A stretch of DNA of 64,000 nucleotides from Streptococcus sp. HF-1907 (GTDB lineage: Bacteria > Bacillota > Bacilli > Lactobacillales > Streptococcaceae), in assembly GCF_015594605.1 (NCBI RefSeq), contig NZ_JADNQT010000009.1:1-64000 (forward strand), given 5' to 3'. Below, in pieces: positions 45,655 to 54,337 of this stretch. Positions within the stretch are counted from its first letter, which is position 1. Every line of letters starts with the position of its first letter. Under the pieces are notes generated by a model, which saw nothing but the letters and a program-made list of their open reading frames with translations, made no database searches and had not been told where the DNA came from. Position numbers and translations under genes: made by a program.

Positions 45655-46364
45655 TGTCTATGTTGAAAGTTGAAAATCTCTCAATCCATTACGGTGTCAT
45701 CCAAGCCGTTAAAAATGTTTCTTTTGAAGTTAATGAAGGTGAAGTGGTAACCCTTATCGGTGCCAATGGTGCTGGTAAAACCTCTATCATGCGTACCATT
45801 TCAGGACTTGTTCGTCCAAGTAGTGGGTCAATTTCTTTCCTTGGAGAAGATATTCATAAGGCGCAAGCACGTAAAATCGTGTCTGCTGGCTTGTCTCAAG
45901 TACCAGAGGGTCGTCATGTATTCCCTGGCTTGACCGTTTTAGAAAACTTGGAAATGGGTGCTTTTCTGCACAATGATCGTGAAGAGAACCAACGTATTTT
46001 AAAAACGGTCTTTGACCGTTTCCCACGTCTAGAAGAACGTAAAGGACAAGATGCGGCAACTCTGTCAGGTGGTGAGCAACAGATGCTTGCTATGGGACGT
46101 GCCCTCATGAGTCGTCCAAAACTCTTGCTTTTGGATGAGCCTTCAATGGGGCTTGCTCCAATCTTCATTCAAGAAATCTTTGATATTATTCAAGATATTC
46201 AAAAACAAGGGACAACCGTTCTTTTGGTAGAGCAAAATGCAAATAAAGCCTTGGCTATTGCTGACCGTGGATATGTCCTTGAAACAGGAAATATTGTTCT
46301 CACAGGAACTGGTAAGGAATTGCTAGCTTCTGATGAAGTCCGCAAGGCTTATCTTGGTGGATAA
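45654..46364 (+). CDS. livF: branched-chain amino acid ABC transporter ATPase LivF
   Basis: A 236-residue ATPase: Walker A G-A-N-G-A-G-K-T-S, signature L-S-G-G-E-Q-Q-M-L-A, Walker B L-L-L-L-D-E-P-S-M-G-L-A-P and the glutamine-containing V-E-Q-N H-loop region typical of LivF. It is last gene of livHMGF. Confidence 0.94.
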   Translation: MSMLKVENLSIHYGVIQAVKNVSFEVNEGEVVTLIGANGAGKTSIMRTISGLVRPSSGSISFLGEDIHKAQARKIVSAGLSQVPEGRHVFPGLTVLENLEMGAFLHNDREENQRILKTVFDRFPRLEERKGQDAATLSGGEQQMLAMGRALMSRPKLLLLDEPSMGLAPIFIQEIFDIIQDIQKQGTTVLLVEQNANKALAIADRGYVLETGNIVLTGTGKELLASDEVRKAYLGG

Positions 46365-46371
46365 TGAGAGT

Positions 46372-46406
46372 GAATGAGGTTGGGATAGTGTCCAATCTCA
46401 TTTTTC
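46372..46406 (+). terminator. livF terminator
   Basis: TGAGGTTGGGATA / GTCCAATCTCA imperfect hairpin, then TTTTTCATTTT. A lone decayed unit resembling the 41-bp arrays (TCGCACTTTTGTGA, 46429-46442) follows. Confidence 0.65.
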
Positions 46407-46633
46407 ATTTTCGAAGGACTCATGTTCATCGCACTTTTGTGAAGTTGTCTAGAAAGATTGTCTCAGCTTAACTTTATTGATTGTCGCTATTCCTTTCTTT
46501 TTATTTTCATAAAGACTAGGAAAAGGTTTCCAAAAAATGCTATAATAGACTTAGAAAATATATGAGGTTAAAGTCTTGTTAGGGTAAGTTGCAAGGCTTT
46601 CTGTAATCCAGATTTTTAGATGAGGAGAATCAT

Positions 46634-47293
46634 ATGGCAGTAAAAGATTTTATGACTAAAAAAGTCGTTTATGTATCACCAGATACGACTGTGGCACACG
46701 CTACTGATAAAATGCGTGAACAGGGGCTTCGTCGTTTGCCGGTTATGGAAAATGACAAGCTGGTTGGCTTGGTAACGGAAGGGACAATGGCTGAAGCAAG
46801 TCCTTCTAAAGCGACCAGTCTTTCAATCTATGAAATGAACTATCTACTAAACAAAACCTTGATTCGTGATATCATGATTAAAAATGTCGTTACCGTTTCT
46901 CAGTACGCTAGTCTTGAAGATGCCATTTACATTATGATGAAAAATAATGTTGGTGTGCTTCCTGTTGTTGATAACGGTCAGGTTTATGGTATCATCACTG
47001 ATAAGGATATTTACAAGGCTTTTCTTGAAATCTCAGGTTATGGTGAGGAAGGTATTCGTGTGGCTTTGTTAGCTGAGGATAGTGTCGGAACTTTGTTGAA
47101 GGTTGTGGATACGATTGCTAAGGCAAATTTGAATATTAAACGTACCGTGGTTGCAACGCGTGCCTCTGGTAAGACAGCTATCGAGATTCAGTTGGAGGGT
47201 CATACTGACTTGGGAGCCTTGAAAGCTAATCTTCAAGAAGATGGTGTTGAAGTGCAGGCGGTTGAATACACAGAAGCTAAAGTAATTGACTAA
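46634..47293 (+). CDS. CBS-ACT domain protein (AcuB-like)
   Basis: A 219-residue protein: two CBS motifs (about 1-60 and 75-130: D-F-M-T-K-K-V and D-I-M-I-K-N-V starts) followed by an ACT-like domain (about 140-215). CBS pairs bind adenine nucleotides and ACT domains bind amino acids, so a sensory role is plausible. The position after the branched-chain amino acid transporter suggests, but does not prove, a link to that pathway. GAGGAG ribosome site. Confidence 0.8.
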   Translation: MAVKDFMTKKVVYVSPDTTVAHATDKMREQGLRRLPVMENDKLVGLVTEGTMAEASPSKATSLSIYEMNYLLNKTLIRDIMIKNVVTVSQYASLEDAIYIMMKNNVGVLPVVDNGQVYGIITDKDIYKAFLEISGYGEEGIRVALLAEDSVGTLLKVVDTIAKANLNIKRTVVATRASGKTAIEIQLEGHTDLGALKANLQEDGVEVQAVEYTEAKVID

Positions 47294-47302
47294 TGCAAGA
47301 GC

Positions 47303-47362
47303 ATGGGAGTAGGGCCTGAGTGAAAGTTATGACTTTTGCTGAGAACTTACTCCCTTTTTAGG
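47303..47362 (+). terminator. terminator after the CBS-ACT gene
   Basis: GGGAGTA / TACTCCC arms about 40 bases apart enclose a second AGTGAAAGT/ACTTTTGCT hairpin, followed by a T run. Confidence 0.6.
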
Positions 47363-47491
47363 TCAATTTTTGGTAAAATAGAGGTGATAGTATTGATTTG
47401 GACTTTTTTGTTTAAATCAATTGATGAAGATAAATTTAAAAGTGTGCGACGGTGGAAGTGACTGCTGGAGGATACTTATCAAAGGATAGAC

Positions 47492-48127
47492 ATGACAAAA
47501 GGATATATTATCTCATTTGAAGGGCCAGACGGAGCTGGGAAAACAACAGTTCTGAATAAGATTTTGCCCATTTTGCAAGAAAAGCTAGCGCAGCCTATTC
47601 TCACAACGCGTGAGCCTGGTGGTGTGGTTATTTCGGAACGTATTCGTGATGTGATTTTGGATATTAATCACACGGAGATGGATGCTAAGACGGAATTGTT
47701 GCTTTATATGGCGGCGCGCCGTCAGCACTGGATTGAGCGTGTTTTGCCTGCTGTTGAAGCGGGGCAGGTCGTGATTATGGACCGCTTTATTGATAGCTCT
47801 GTGGCCTATCAGGGGGCTGGACGTGGCTTGGACAAATCAGAAATTTCCTGGTTAAATGCTTATGCTACAGACCACCACAAACCCGATTTGACACTTTATT
47901 TTGACGTGCCGTCAGAGCTTGGTCTAGCTCGTATTGAAGCCAATGCTGACCGTGAAGTGAATCGCTTGGATTTGGAAAAATTGGATATGCATCAGCGCGT
48001 ACGTCAAGGCTATTTAGAGCTAGCTAAGGACGAATCAGAACGGATTATGACCGTTGATGCATCGCAGGATTTGGAAACGGTCGTTGATGCAACTTTAGGT
48101 CATATTCTTGACCATATCGGGAAATGA
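47492..48127 (+). CDS. tmk: thymidylate kinase
   Basis: A 211-residue kinase converting dTMP to dTDP. P-loop [10 protein letters not shown] (residues 10-19), T-R-E-P-G-G and [17 protein letters not shown] blocks. It is first gene of the conserved tmk-holB-ricT-yabA-rsmI operon. Its stop overlaps the holB start. Confidence 0.96.
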   Translation: MTKGYIISFEGPDGAGKTTVLNKILPILQEKLAQPILTTREPGGVVISERIRDVILDINHTEMDAKTELLLYMAARRQHWIERVLPAVEAGQVVIMDRFIDSSVAYQGAGRGLDKSEISWLNAYATDHHKPDLTLYFDVPSELGLARIEANADREVNRLDLEKLDMHQRVRQGYLELAKDESERIMTVDASQDLETVVDATLGHILDHIGK

Positions 48128-49011
48128 TAGGAAGTATGGATTTAGCAAGGTTACAGCCACAGTTATTTGAGGATTTTAAGAACATTTTACAATCAGATAG
48201 GATGAATCATGCCTATCTTTTTTCGGGAAATTTTGCTAGTTTTGATATGGCTTTGTATTTAGCTAAAAGCCGATTTTGTGAGGATTTGCAGAATCATTTA
48301 CCTTGTGGCAATTGCCGTACTTGTCGTTTGATTGCTGCTGGTGAGTTTTCGGATGTGCGTGTGATTGAGCCCCAGGGGCAGGTCATTAAGACGGAAACCA
48401 TTAAGGAAGCTATGCGTAATTTTTCACGGTCAGGCTATGAAGGTGCTTCGCAAGTTTTTATCATCAAGGATTGTGAGAAAATGCATATCAATGCAGCTAA
48501 CAGCCTCCTCAAATTTATCGAGGAGCCACAAAGTGATTCTTACATCATTCTTTTGACCAGTGATGATAATAAGGTTTTGCCGACCATCAAGAGTCGGACG
48601 CAGATTTTTCGTTTTCCTAAGCAGTTGGAGCTTTTGGTACGGGCAGCGGAGAAAGAAGGATTTTTGAAAGACCAGGCGCAGCTTTTGGCTGAGGTGGCCA
48701 AAGACTTTGAGCACTTGAAGCAGTTGATGCAGACAAAGAAGTTAGTGGATGCTATTCCTATCTGCCAGCGGTTTGTCTTAACTCTCATCCGTGACAGGCA
48801 GTTGGCTTATTTGGGTGTGGCAAAATTAGCTGTGCTTTTAACAGAAAAGAATGAGCAAGATATTGCTTTTCAGTGGTTAGCTCTGCTATTATCCAAAAAT
48901 ACAAGTAATCCTAATCGAATGACGGATCTTGATAAGGTGTATCGCGCCCACCAAATGTGGAAAAGTAATGTCAGTTTTCAAAATGTGCTAGAATATATGG
49001 TGATATCATGA
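48124..49011 (+). CDS. holB: DNA polymerase III delta' subunit
   Basis: A 295-residue clamp-loader subunit of the AAA+ type without a full P-loop (F-S-G-N-F-A-S-F-D). A zinc-binding cluster is visible in C-E-D-L...[19 protein letters not shown] and P-T-I-K-S-R-T-Q correspond to box VI and the SRC-like motif (SRT here). The start at 48124 overlaps the tmk stop; an internal ATG at 48136 is an alternative. Confidence 0.92.
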   Translation: MIGSMDLARLQPQLFEDFKNILQSDRMNHAYLFSGNFASFDMALYLAKSRFCEDLQNHLPCGNCRTCRLIAAGEFSDVRVIEPQGQVIKTETIKEAMRNFSRSGYEGASQVFIIKDCEKMHINAANSLLKFIEEPQSDSYIILLTSDDNKVLPTIKSRTQIFRFPKQLELLVRAAEKEGFLKDQAQLLAEVAKDFEHLKQLMQTKKLVDAIPICQRFVLTLIRDRQLAYLGVAKLAVLLTEKNEQDIAFQWLALLLSKNTSNPNRMTDLDKVYRAHQMWKSNVSFQNVLEYMVIS

Positions 49012-49811
49012 CAGAAGTAATTGGAATCAAATTAGAGCAAATGGGTAAAACATCTTATGTGGAGGCTGACCAGGTCTATGCTGTGGATGATTTTGTAGTT
49101 GTTAAGCAAGGCAAGGGAAGTTTTTTAGGGCAGGTTGTTGTGGCTAATACTGATGTAGCTGATGAGCATTTGCCTAGTAAGATGGGGAATCTGCTTGGCT
49201 TAGCTAGTGATATGGACTTGAAAGCCTATCAGGAAAATATTGCCTATGCTCAGGAATCGGTTGAGGATGTCAAAGAGTTGATTGCTCTTAATCGCCTGAA
49301 AATGAAATTGGTGGACATTGTTTTTCCGCTGGACCGCAACTATGTCTTGATTACTTTTTCAGCAGAGGGGCGCGTGGATTTCCGACAGTTGTTGAAGGCT
49401 TTGGCTAGCTATTTCCGCACTCGCATTGAGCTTCGCCAGATTAATGACCGTGAGGAGGCTAAAATCTATGGTGGTTTGGGGCCATGTGGTCGGGCGCTTT
49501 GTTGCAGTTCCTTCTTAGGAGAATTTCCACCGGTATCTATTAAAATGGTCAAGAATCAAGGCTTGTCTTTGAATTCTGGGAAAACAAGTGGTATTTGTGG
49601 ACGTCTCATGTGCTGTTTGAGCTTTGAAGACAATTTTTACAAAGAGTCTCGCGAAAAATTCCCTGATGTGGGAACCAAAGTGACTACGGATAAAGGTGTC
49701 GGAGTGGTCTCAGGAATTGACGTTCTCTCAGAAACCGTCAAAGTCCGCTTTGATGAAGATGTCCGCACCCAACTAACTTATACCCTAGAGGAGGTAAGCG
49801 TTTATGGATAA
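49008..49811 (+). CDS. ricT: RicT (YaaT/PSP1), iron-sulfur subunit of the Y-complex
   Basis: A 267-residue PSP1-domain protein. The cysteine-rich region reads C-G-R-A-L-C-C-S-S-F, then S-G-I-C-G-R-L-M-C-C-L-S-F-E; these cysteines help bind [4Fe-4S] clusters in the RicA-RicF-RicT complex that guides RNase Y. ylbF (RicF) is located about 8 kb upstream. It overlaps holB by four and yabA by eight bases. Confidence 0.92.
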   Translation: MTEVIGIKLEQMGKTSYVEADQVYAVDDFVVVKQGKGSFLGQVVVANTDVADEHLPSKMGNLLGLASDMDLKAYQENIAYAQESVEDVKELIALNRLKMKLVDIVFPLDRNYVLITFSAEGRVDFRQLLKALASYFRTRIELRQINDREEAKIYGGLGPCGRALCCSSFLGEFPPVSIKMVKNQGLSLNSGKTSGICGRLMCCLSFEDNFYKESREKFPDVGTKVTTDKGVGVVSGIDVLSETVKVRFDEDVRTQLTYTLEEVSVYG

Positions 49812-50124
49812 AAAAGACCTATTTGATGCCTTTGAAGGCTTTTCAGATAAATTATTGGCGACAGTCGGTGAGATTGAAACCATGAAAAATCAGGTTCAAC
49901 AAATTCTTGAAGAAAATACAGGCTTACGCCTCGAAAATACCAAATTACGTGAGCGTCTTAGTCATTTAGAACAGGAAATGTCTCCGAAGAGCTCTAAGCA
50001 AGGTCGTGAGCATCTAGAAGGCATTTACAATGATGGTTTCCATATCTGTAATACTTTTTACGGACAACGTCGTGAAAATGACGAGGACTGCGCTTTCTGC
50101 ATTGAATTGCTGTACAGGGAGTAG
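49804..50124 (+). CDS. yabA: replication initiation control protein YabA
   Basis: A 106-residue protein with an N-terminal leucine-rich coiled coil (about 10-65) for tetramer formation and a C-terminal zinc-binding part (H-I-C-N...D-C-A-F-C). It binds DnaA and DnaN to limit re-initiation at oriC. Confidence 0.93.
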   Translation: MDKKDLFDAFEGFSDKLLATVGEIETMKNQVQQILEENTGLRLENTKLRERLSHLEQEMSPKSSKQGREHLEGIYNDGFHICNTFYGQRRENDEDCAFCIELLYRE

Positions 50125-50130
50125 GCTCAG

Positions 50131-51003
50131 ATGCAAGTACAAAAATCCTTTAAATCACAGACCAGCTATGGGACACTTTACTTGGTGCCAACTCCGATCG
50201 GGAACTTGCAGGACATGACTTTTCGCTCTGTTCAGACCCTCAGGGATGCGGATTTTATTTGCGCTGAGGATACCCGCAACACTGGCCTTTTGCTCAAGTA
50301 TTTCGAGATTGAGACCAATCAGATTAGCTTCCACGAGCACAATGCTTATGAGAAGATTCCTGGCTTGATTGACCTTCTTAAGGATGGAAAATCGCTGGCG
50401 CAAGTTTCAGATGCAGGTATGCCCTCCATCTCCGACCCAGGTCATGACTTGGTCAAAGAGGCTATTGCCAATGATATTTCGGTGGTTGCCCTGCCGGGTG
50501 CCAGTGCTGGCATCACAGCTTTGATAGCATCAGGGCTTGCACCGCAACCCCACATTTTTTATGGTTTCTTACCACGAAAAAAAGGGCAACAACAAGCTTT
50601 CTTTGAAGAAAAGAAAACTTATCCTGAGACACAGATTTTTTACGAGTCACCGTTTCGTGTGGCTGATACTCTGGCAAACATGAAGGAAGTTTACGGAGAC
50701 CGTCAGGTAGTGGTTGTCCGTGAATTGACCAAGCTCTACGAAGAATACCAGCGCGGAACAATATCAGAAATTTTAGATTACATTTCAGAAACACCGTTGA
50801 AGGGAGAATGCCTCCTCATCGTTTCAGGTAATAATGGTGAAGTTGCGGAAGAAAATCTAACATCTGGTGTTGATGCAAAAAAAGCCGTTCAGGAATTAAT
50901 CAACCAAGGCATGAAACCTAATCAGGCTATCAAAAAAATCGCTAAAAACCTAGGTTTATTAAGACAAGATGTCTATAATGACTATCATGGAATCAACAGT
51001 TAA
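50131..51003 (+). CDS. rsmI: 16S rRNA (cytidine1402-2'-O)-methyltransferase
   Basis: A 290-residue tetrapyrrole-methylase-fold enzyme that 2'-O-methylates C1402 in the ribosomal P site. Marker blocks: Y-L-V-P-T-P-I-G-N-L-x-D, A-E-D-T-R-N-T, S-D-A-G-M-P-S-I-S-D-P-G and P-G-A-S-A. The stop codon lies inside the 8-bp target duplication of the ISL3 insertion; the coding sequence is intact. Confidence 0.94.
   Translation: MQVQKSFKSQTSYGTLYLVPTPIGNLQDMTFRSVQTLRDADFICAEDTRNTGLLLKYFEIETNQISFHEHNAYEKIPGLIDLLKDGKSLAQVSDAGMPSISDPGHDLVKEAIANDISVVALPGASAGITALIASGLAPQPHIFYGFLPRKKGQQQAFFEEKKTYPETQIFYESPFRVADTLANMKEVYGDRQVVVVRELTKLYEEYQRGTISEILDYISETPLKGECLLIVSGNNGEVAEENLTSGVDAKKAVQELINQGMKPNQAIKKIAKNLGLLRQDVYNDYHGINS
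50991..50999 (+). terminator. 5' arm of the rsmI terminator, split by the ISL3 element
   Basis: AATCAACAG here pairs perfectly with CTGTTGATT at 52477-52485, which is followed by TTTTC. The original loop TTAAG now forms part of the target duplication. Confidence 0.8.
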
Positions 51004-51037
51004 GGGCTCATTGTCAACTGTAGTGGGTGACTTATCA

Positions 51038-52346
51038 CTAACATCTAGAGAGAATCAGATTGGTTCTCTCTATTTTGATGTTCAAAGCGATGAGAATTTT
51101 TGTTTTAAAGTTCTTGAAGTTTCGAAAACCGAAAGCTTGATGCTTAATGTCCTTGATGAGTTTGTTAGTGGCTTCTAGCTTGGCGTTAGAATAAGGGAGC
51201 TCCAGGGCGTTTGCAATGTAGGGGTTGTATTTTTTGAAGGTCTTAAAGACAGTTGAAAAAGCAGGATTAACAAAGGGAAGGTTGTCGTCAATCAGTGCCA
51301 TAAAATGGTCGGTATTCTTCTCTTGAAAATGGAATAATAAGAGTTGATACAAGTCATAATAATAGCGGAGCTCCTCCGAGAAGTCTAGGATTTTCTCAAC
51401 AATCTCCTTATGAGTCAAGGTTTGCCTAAAAGTCCGTGAATAAAAGCGTTTGTCAGAGAGTTTGCGACTGTCTTTCTGGAGTATTTTCCAGTGATTTTTC
51501 ATAGCTCGATAAGGGAGAGACTTTTTATCAAAGCTCTTCATGATGGTAATTCGAGTGCTCATCATAGCTCTGCCAAGGTGTTGGACAATATGGAAGCGAT
51601 CGAGCACGATTTTAGCTTTGGGGAGTGAAACAGTCTGGGGAGAGACTGTTTCAGCCTGAGCCTAAAAATAGGAGAGCGAAGGGTCTTAGGATTGGAATAT
51701 AAGACCCAGATATGTCCACGGTAACGGCTTTAACCGCCTCACGAACAGTTCTAGGATAGCGATAAAAGTAGTTTTTGATGGTAGTTTGTCGCTTGTTTTC
51801 AAGGAGAGTGACAATCTTTCTGGTCTTAAAATCTTGAGCGATGAAAGCCAGTTGTCCCCTGTTCTGAGAAAATTCATCTACTGATAGAACCTCAGGAAGA
51901 CGAGTAAAGTCTTCCTTGAAGGTGAAGGCTTCTAGCTGACGTTGGACAAGAGATACTGAAAGGTGGAGTCTCTTAGCGATGGCAGTATTAGTTAACTTTT
52001 CGGTATGGTATTGTGTGATTTTCTGGCGGACAGGCTTCGAGATTTGGCAATGTTTCTTGACTAAGCTGGTCTCAGAAACCGTCACCCGACGACAGCCCTT
52101 ACATTGAAAGCGTCGCTTCTTGAGTTTGAGGACCGTTGGCATGCCTTGGACGTCAAGGATTGGGATGGTAGAGGCTCGTTGAAAGTCATACTTGCTCATC
52201 TGACTTTTGCAGTGAGGGCAGAGTGGAGGCTGATAGTCTAGGCTAGCCTCAATCAAGATATGAGTATCAGCTTTAAAAACAGTCTTGATTTTGATATTTT
52301 TGTCTTTTAATCCGATGAGTTCTGTGGTATTCTTAAGTTGTTTCAT
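51038..52346 (-). pseudogene. ISL3-family transposase, interrupted
   Basis: The N-terminal part (52346-51651) has the zinc-finger segment C-P-H-C-K-S...C-K-G-C and D-E-F-S; the C-terminal part (51607-51038) begins at L-D-R-F-H-I-V-Q-H. Between G-S-Y-I-P-I-L-R and A-K-I-V-L-D-R-F an insertion of about 60 bp, with a strong hairpin, brings a TGA stop and shifts the frame. The enzyme is therefore inactive. Confidence 0.88.
51621..51685. repeat. palindromic repeat element, copy 2, inside the ISL3 transposase
   Basis: Bases 51621-51656 are identical (inverted) to 19776-19811. Similarity continues less exactly to about 51685 (GCTCTCCTATTTTTAGGCTC versus CGTCTTTATTTCTCGGTTTG, reading the complement). 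Confidence 0.7.
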
Positions 52347-52476
52347 AAGGTCTTCCTAATGAGTTGTTTAGTCGCTTTTCATTATAAATCTTATGGGGCT
52401 TTTTTGATACACTGAAAAAGCTCCATAATCTCTGTGGTGGATTTACCCACTACAGAAATTATAGAGCCCAGTTAAG

Positions 52477-52490
52477 CTGTTGATTTTTTC
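52477..52490 (+). terminator. 3' arm and T run of the split rsmI terminator
   Basis: CTGTTGATT followed by TTTTC; partner of 50991-50999. Confidence 0.75.
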
Positions 52491-52552
52491 TTTTTTCGAC
52501 TGACAATCCATGTCAGAGAGTTAAAAAATTCAGAAAAATTTGACAAAAGTTA

Positions 52553-52589
52553 TTTACTTTCTTTTGAAATGGTGTTATATTAAGTGACA
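52553..52589 (+). promoter_or_regulatory. amtB promoter with GlnR box
   Basis: TTTACT (52553-52558), 17 bases, TATATT (52576-52581). TGTTA-N7-TGACA (52573-52589) fits the GlnR/TnrA consensus TGTNAN7TNACA perfectly and covers the -10, predicting repression under nitrogen excess. Confidence 0.8.
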
Positions 52590-52611
52590 TAATTTTAAAG
52601 GGGGTCACTTT

Positions 52612-53847
52612 ATGGATACAGGAAGTATTGCTTTTATGTTAATTTGTTCAGCCTTGGTCTTTTTCATGACACCTGGGCTAGCATTCTTCTACGGGGGGCT
52701 TGGTCGACGTAAAAATGTCATTAACAACATGATGATGTGTGTGGCGCCAATTGCCATTGCGACGGTCATGTGGATTGTGCTTGGTTATTCTCTATCATTC
52801 TCTGGTAGTGGTAAGCTGATTGGTGATTTTTCCCACCTTTTCTTAAATGGTGTTAGTGAAACAGCAAGCAGCCGTGGCCTTTCAATCCCAGATGCCTTGT
52901 TTGCGGCTTTCCAAATGATGTTTCCAATCATTACTGTGGCCATCCTGACAGGAGCAGCAGCAGGGCGTATGCGTTTTGTGCCACTTATGATTTTCATTCC
53001 GATTTGGTTGCTGCTGGTTTATTTTCCCTTTGCCCACATGGTTTGGGGAGATGGATTGTTAGCTAAGTGGGGAACCATTGACTTCGCCGGTGGCGATGTG
53101 GTTCATATCACCTCAGGGGTGTCTGGCTTGGTTTTAGCTCTGCTCTTGGGCAAACGTCGTGACTATGATCGCTTAGAATACCGTCCCCACAATGTGCCTT
53201 TCGTGCTTCTGGGTGCTGGTATCCTTTGGCTCGGTTGGTTTGGTTTCAATGCTGGCTCTAGTCTAGGTGCCAACAGCTTGGCAGTACATGCCTTTTTGAC
53301 CACTCACTTATCAGCGGCTGCAGCTATGCTATCATGGCTCTTAATTGAAAAACGTCAAACAGGCAAGTTTTCTTTGGTAGGAGCTTCGACAGGTTTGGTG
53401 GCTGGTCTAGTCGCTATCACGCCTGGTGCTGGCTATGTGCCACTTTGGAGTGCCTTGATTATCGGTCTTTTGGTCAGTCCTGTTTGTTACTTTGCCATCG
53501 CCGTGCTCAAACGTCGCTTTGGTTATGATGATGCTTTGGATGCCTTCGGTTGCCATGGTATCGGTGGTATCTTCGGTGGTCTGGTGACAGGGGTTTTTAC
53601 CAGTCCTAGCTTGGCGCTTAATAAAGCAAATATTGGTTTGATTTATGGCAATCCTCGTCTTTTCTTGGTAACTATTGCGGCTATCATTTTCACCATCGCT
53701 TGGTCAGCGCTAGCCACATTTATTATCATCAAAATCATCGGTCACTTCACAGATATTCGTGTGACTGACCGTGAAGAAGCTATCGGTCTTGATGATAGTG
53801 AGCATGAGGAAACAGCCTACCCAACCTTTATGGGACTTGATTCATAG
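52612..53847 (+). CDS. amtB: ammonium transporter
   Basis: A 411-residue Amt-family channel with 11 helices. Characteristic features: F-F-Y-G-G-L near the N-terminus, the conserved D-F-A-G-G-D-V-V-H-I-x-S-G and the second pore histidine in D-A-F-G-C-H-G-I-G-G. It imports NH4+/NH3. It is paired with the PII gene glnK 12 bases downstream. Confidence 0.95.
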   Translation: MDTGSIAFMLICSALVFFMTPGLAFFYGGLGRRKNVINNMMMCVAPIAIATVMWIVLGYSLSFSGSGKLIGDFSHLFLNGVSETASSRGLSIPDALFAAFQMMFPIITVAILTGAAAGRMRFVPLMIFIPIWLLLVYFPFAHMVWGDGLLAKWGTIDFAGGDVVHITSGVSGLVLALLLGKRRDYDRLEYRPHNVPFVLLGAGILWLGWFGFNAGSSLGANSLAVHAFLTTHLSAAAAMLSWLLIEKRQTGKFSLVGASTGLVAGLVAITPGAGYVPLWSALIIGLLVSPVCYFAIAVLKRRFGYDDALDAFGCHGIGGIFGGLVTGVFTSPSLALNKANIGLIYGNPRLFLVTIAAIIFTIAWSALATFIIIKIIGHFTDIRVTDREEAIGLDDSEHEETAYPTFMGLDS

Positions 53848-53859
53848 AAAGGAAATCGC

Positions 53860-54201
53860 ATGAAAAAACTTGAAGCTATTATTCGTCCAGAAAAATTGGA
53901 AGACCTCAAAGATGCCTTGTCCAAGGCCGGCTTTGCTAAGGGTATGACCGTCAGTCAAGTGCTGGGCTATGGCAATCAAAAAGGTTTTGCCGAATACGTC
54001 CGCGGTCAAAAGATTGTGCCAACCCTGCTTGCCAAGGTCAAGGTTGAAATGATTATCCATGATATGGATACCGAGGAAATCGCAGATTTAATCTGCAAGA
54101 CTGTGCGTACAGGGGAAGTCGGAGATGGAAAAATCTTCATCTTCCCAGTCGAAGAAGTCATCCGCATCCGTACTGGTGAACGTGATGGCGATGCTATTTA
54201 A
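53860..54201 (+). CDS. glnK: PII nitrogen regulatory protein
   Basis: A 113-residue PII protein that binds ATP/ADP and 2-oxoglutarate and plugs AmtB. The C-terminal signature [12 protein letters not shown] is present. The T-loop reads [12 protein letters not shown] and lacks the tyrosine that is uridylylated in enterobacteria (Tyr51), so control is probably by ligand binding alone. Confidence 0.93.
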   Translation: MKKLEAIIRPEKLEDLKDALSKAGFAKGMTVSQVLGYGNQKGFAEYVRGQKIVPTLLAKVKVEMIIHDMDTEEIADLICKTVRTGEVGDGKIFIFPVEEVIRIRTGERDGDAI

Positions 54202-54223
54202 AGATTATTGCTAGATTAAGGAT

Positions 54224-54262
54224 AAAGAAGCCTTCATTCTCGAAAGTGAAGGCTTCTTTTTG
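54224..54262 (+). terminator. glnK terminator
   Basis: AAAGAAGCCTTCA / TGAAGGCTTCTTT, 13-bp perfect stem, then T run. Confidence 0.92.
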
Positions 54263-54337
54263 TGTTTAGCAGTTTATAGTTTTGTTCTTATGGCCAATCT
54301 GTGGGAGAAAAGCTATTTGCTGGACTTGCGAAACCCA

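Larger units (their letters stand above)
51005..52468 (-). mobile_element. ISL3-family insertion sequence (IS1193-like), defective
   Basis: A 1464-bp element bounded by imperfect terminal inverted repeats beginning GGCTC and sharing CTGTAGTGGGT (about 51017-51027 and the complement at 52443-52453). A perfect 8-bp direct repeat CAGTTAAG flanks it (50997-51004 and 52469-52476), as expected for ISL3 elements. The transposase gene is interrupted. The insertion is between the rsmI stop and the 3' half of its terminator. Confidence 0.88.

Noticed and set aside
52513-52530. CodY box before amtB (AAAATTCAGAAAAAT)
   Set aside because: Only 12 of 15 positions match and it lies upstream of the chosen promoter; the perfect GlnR box is the better explanation.
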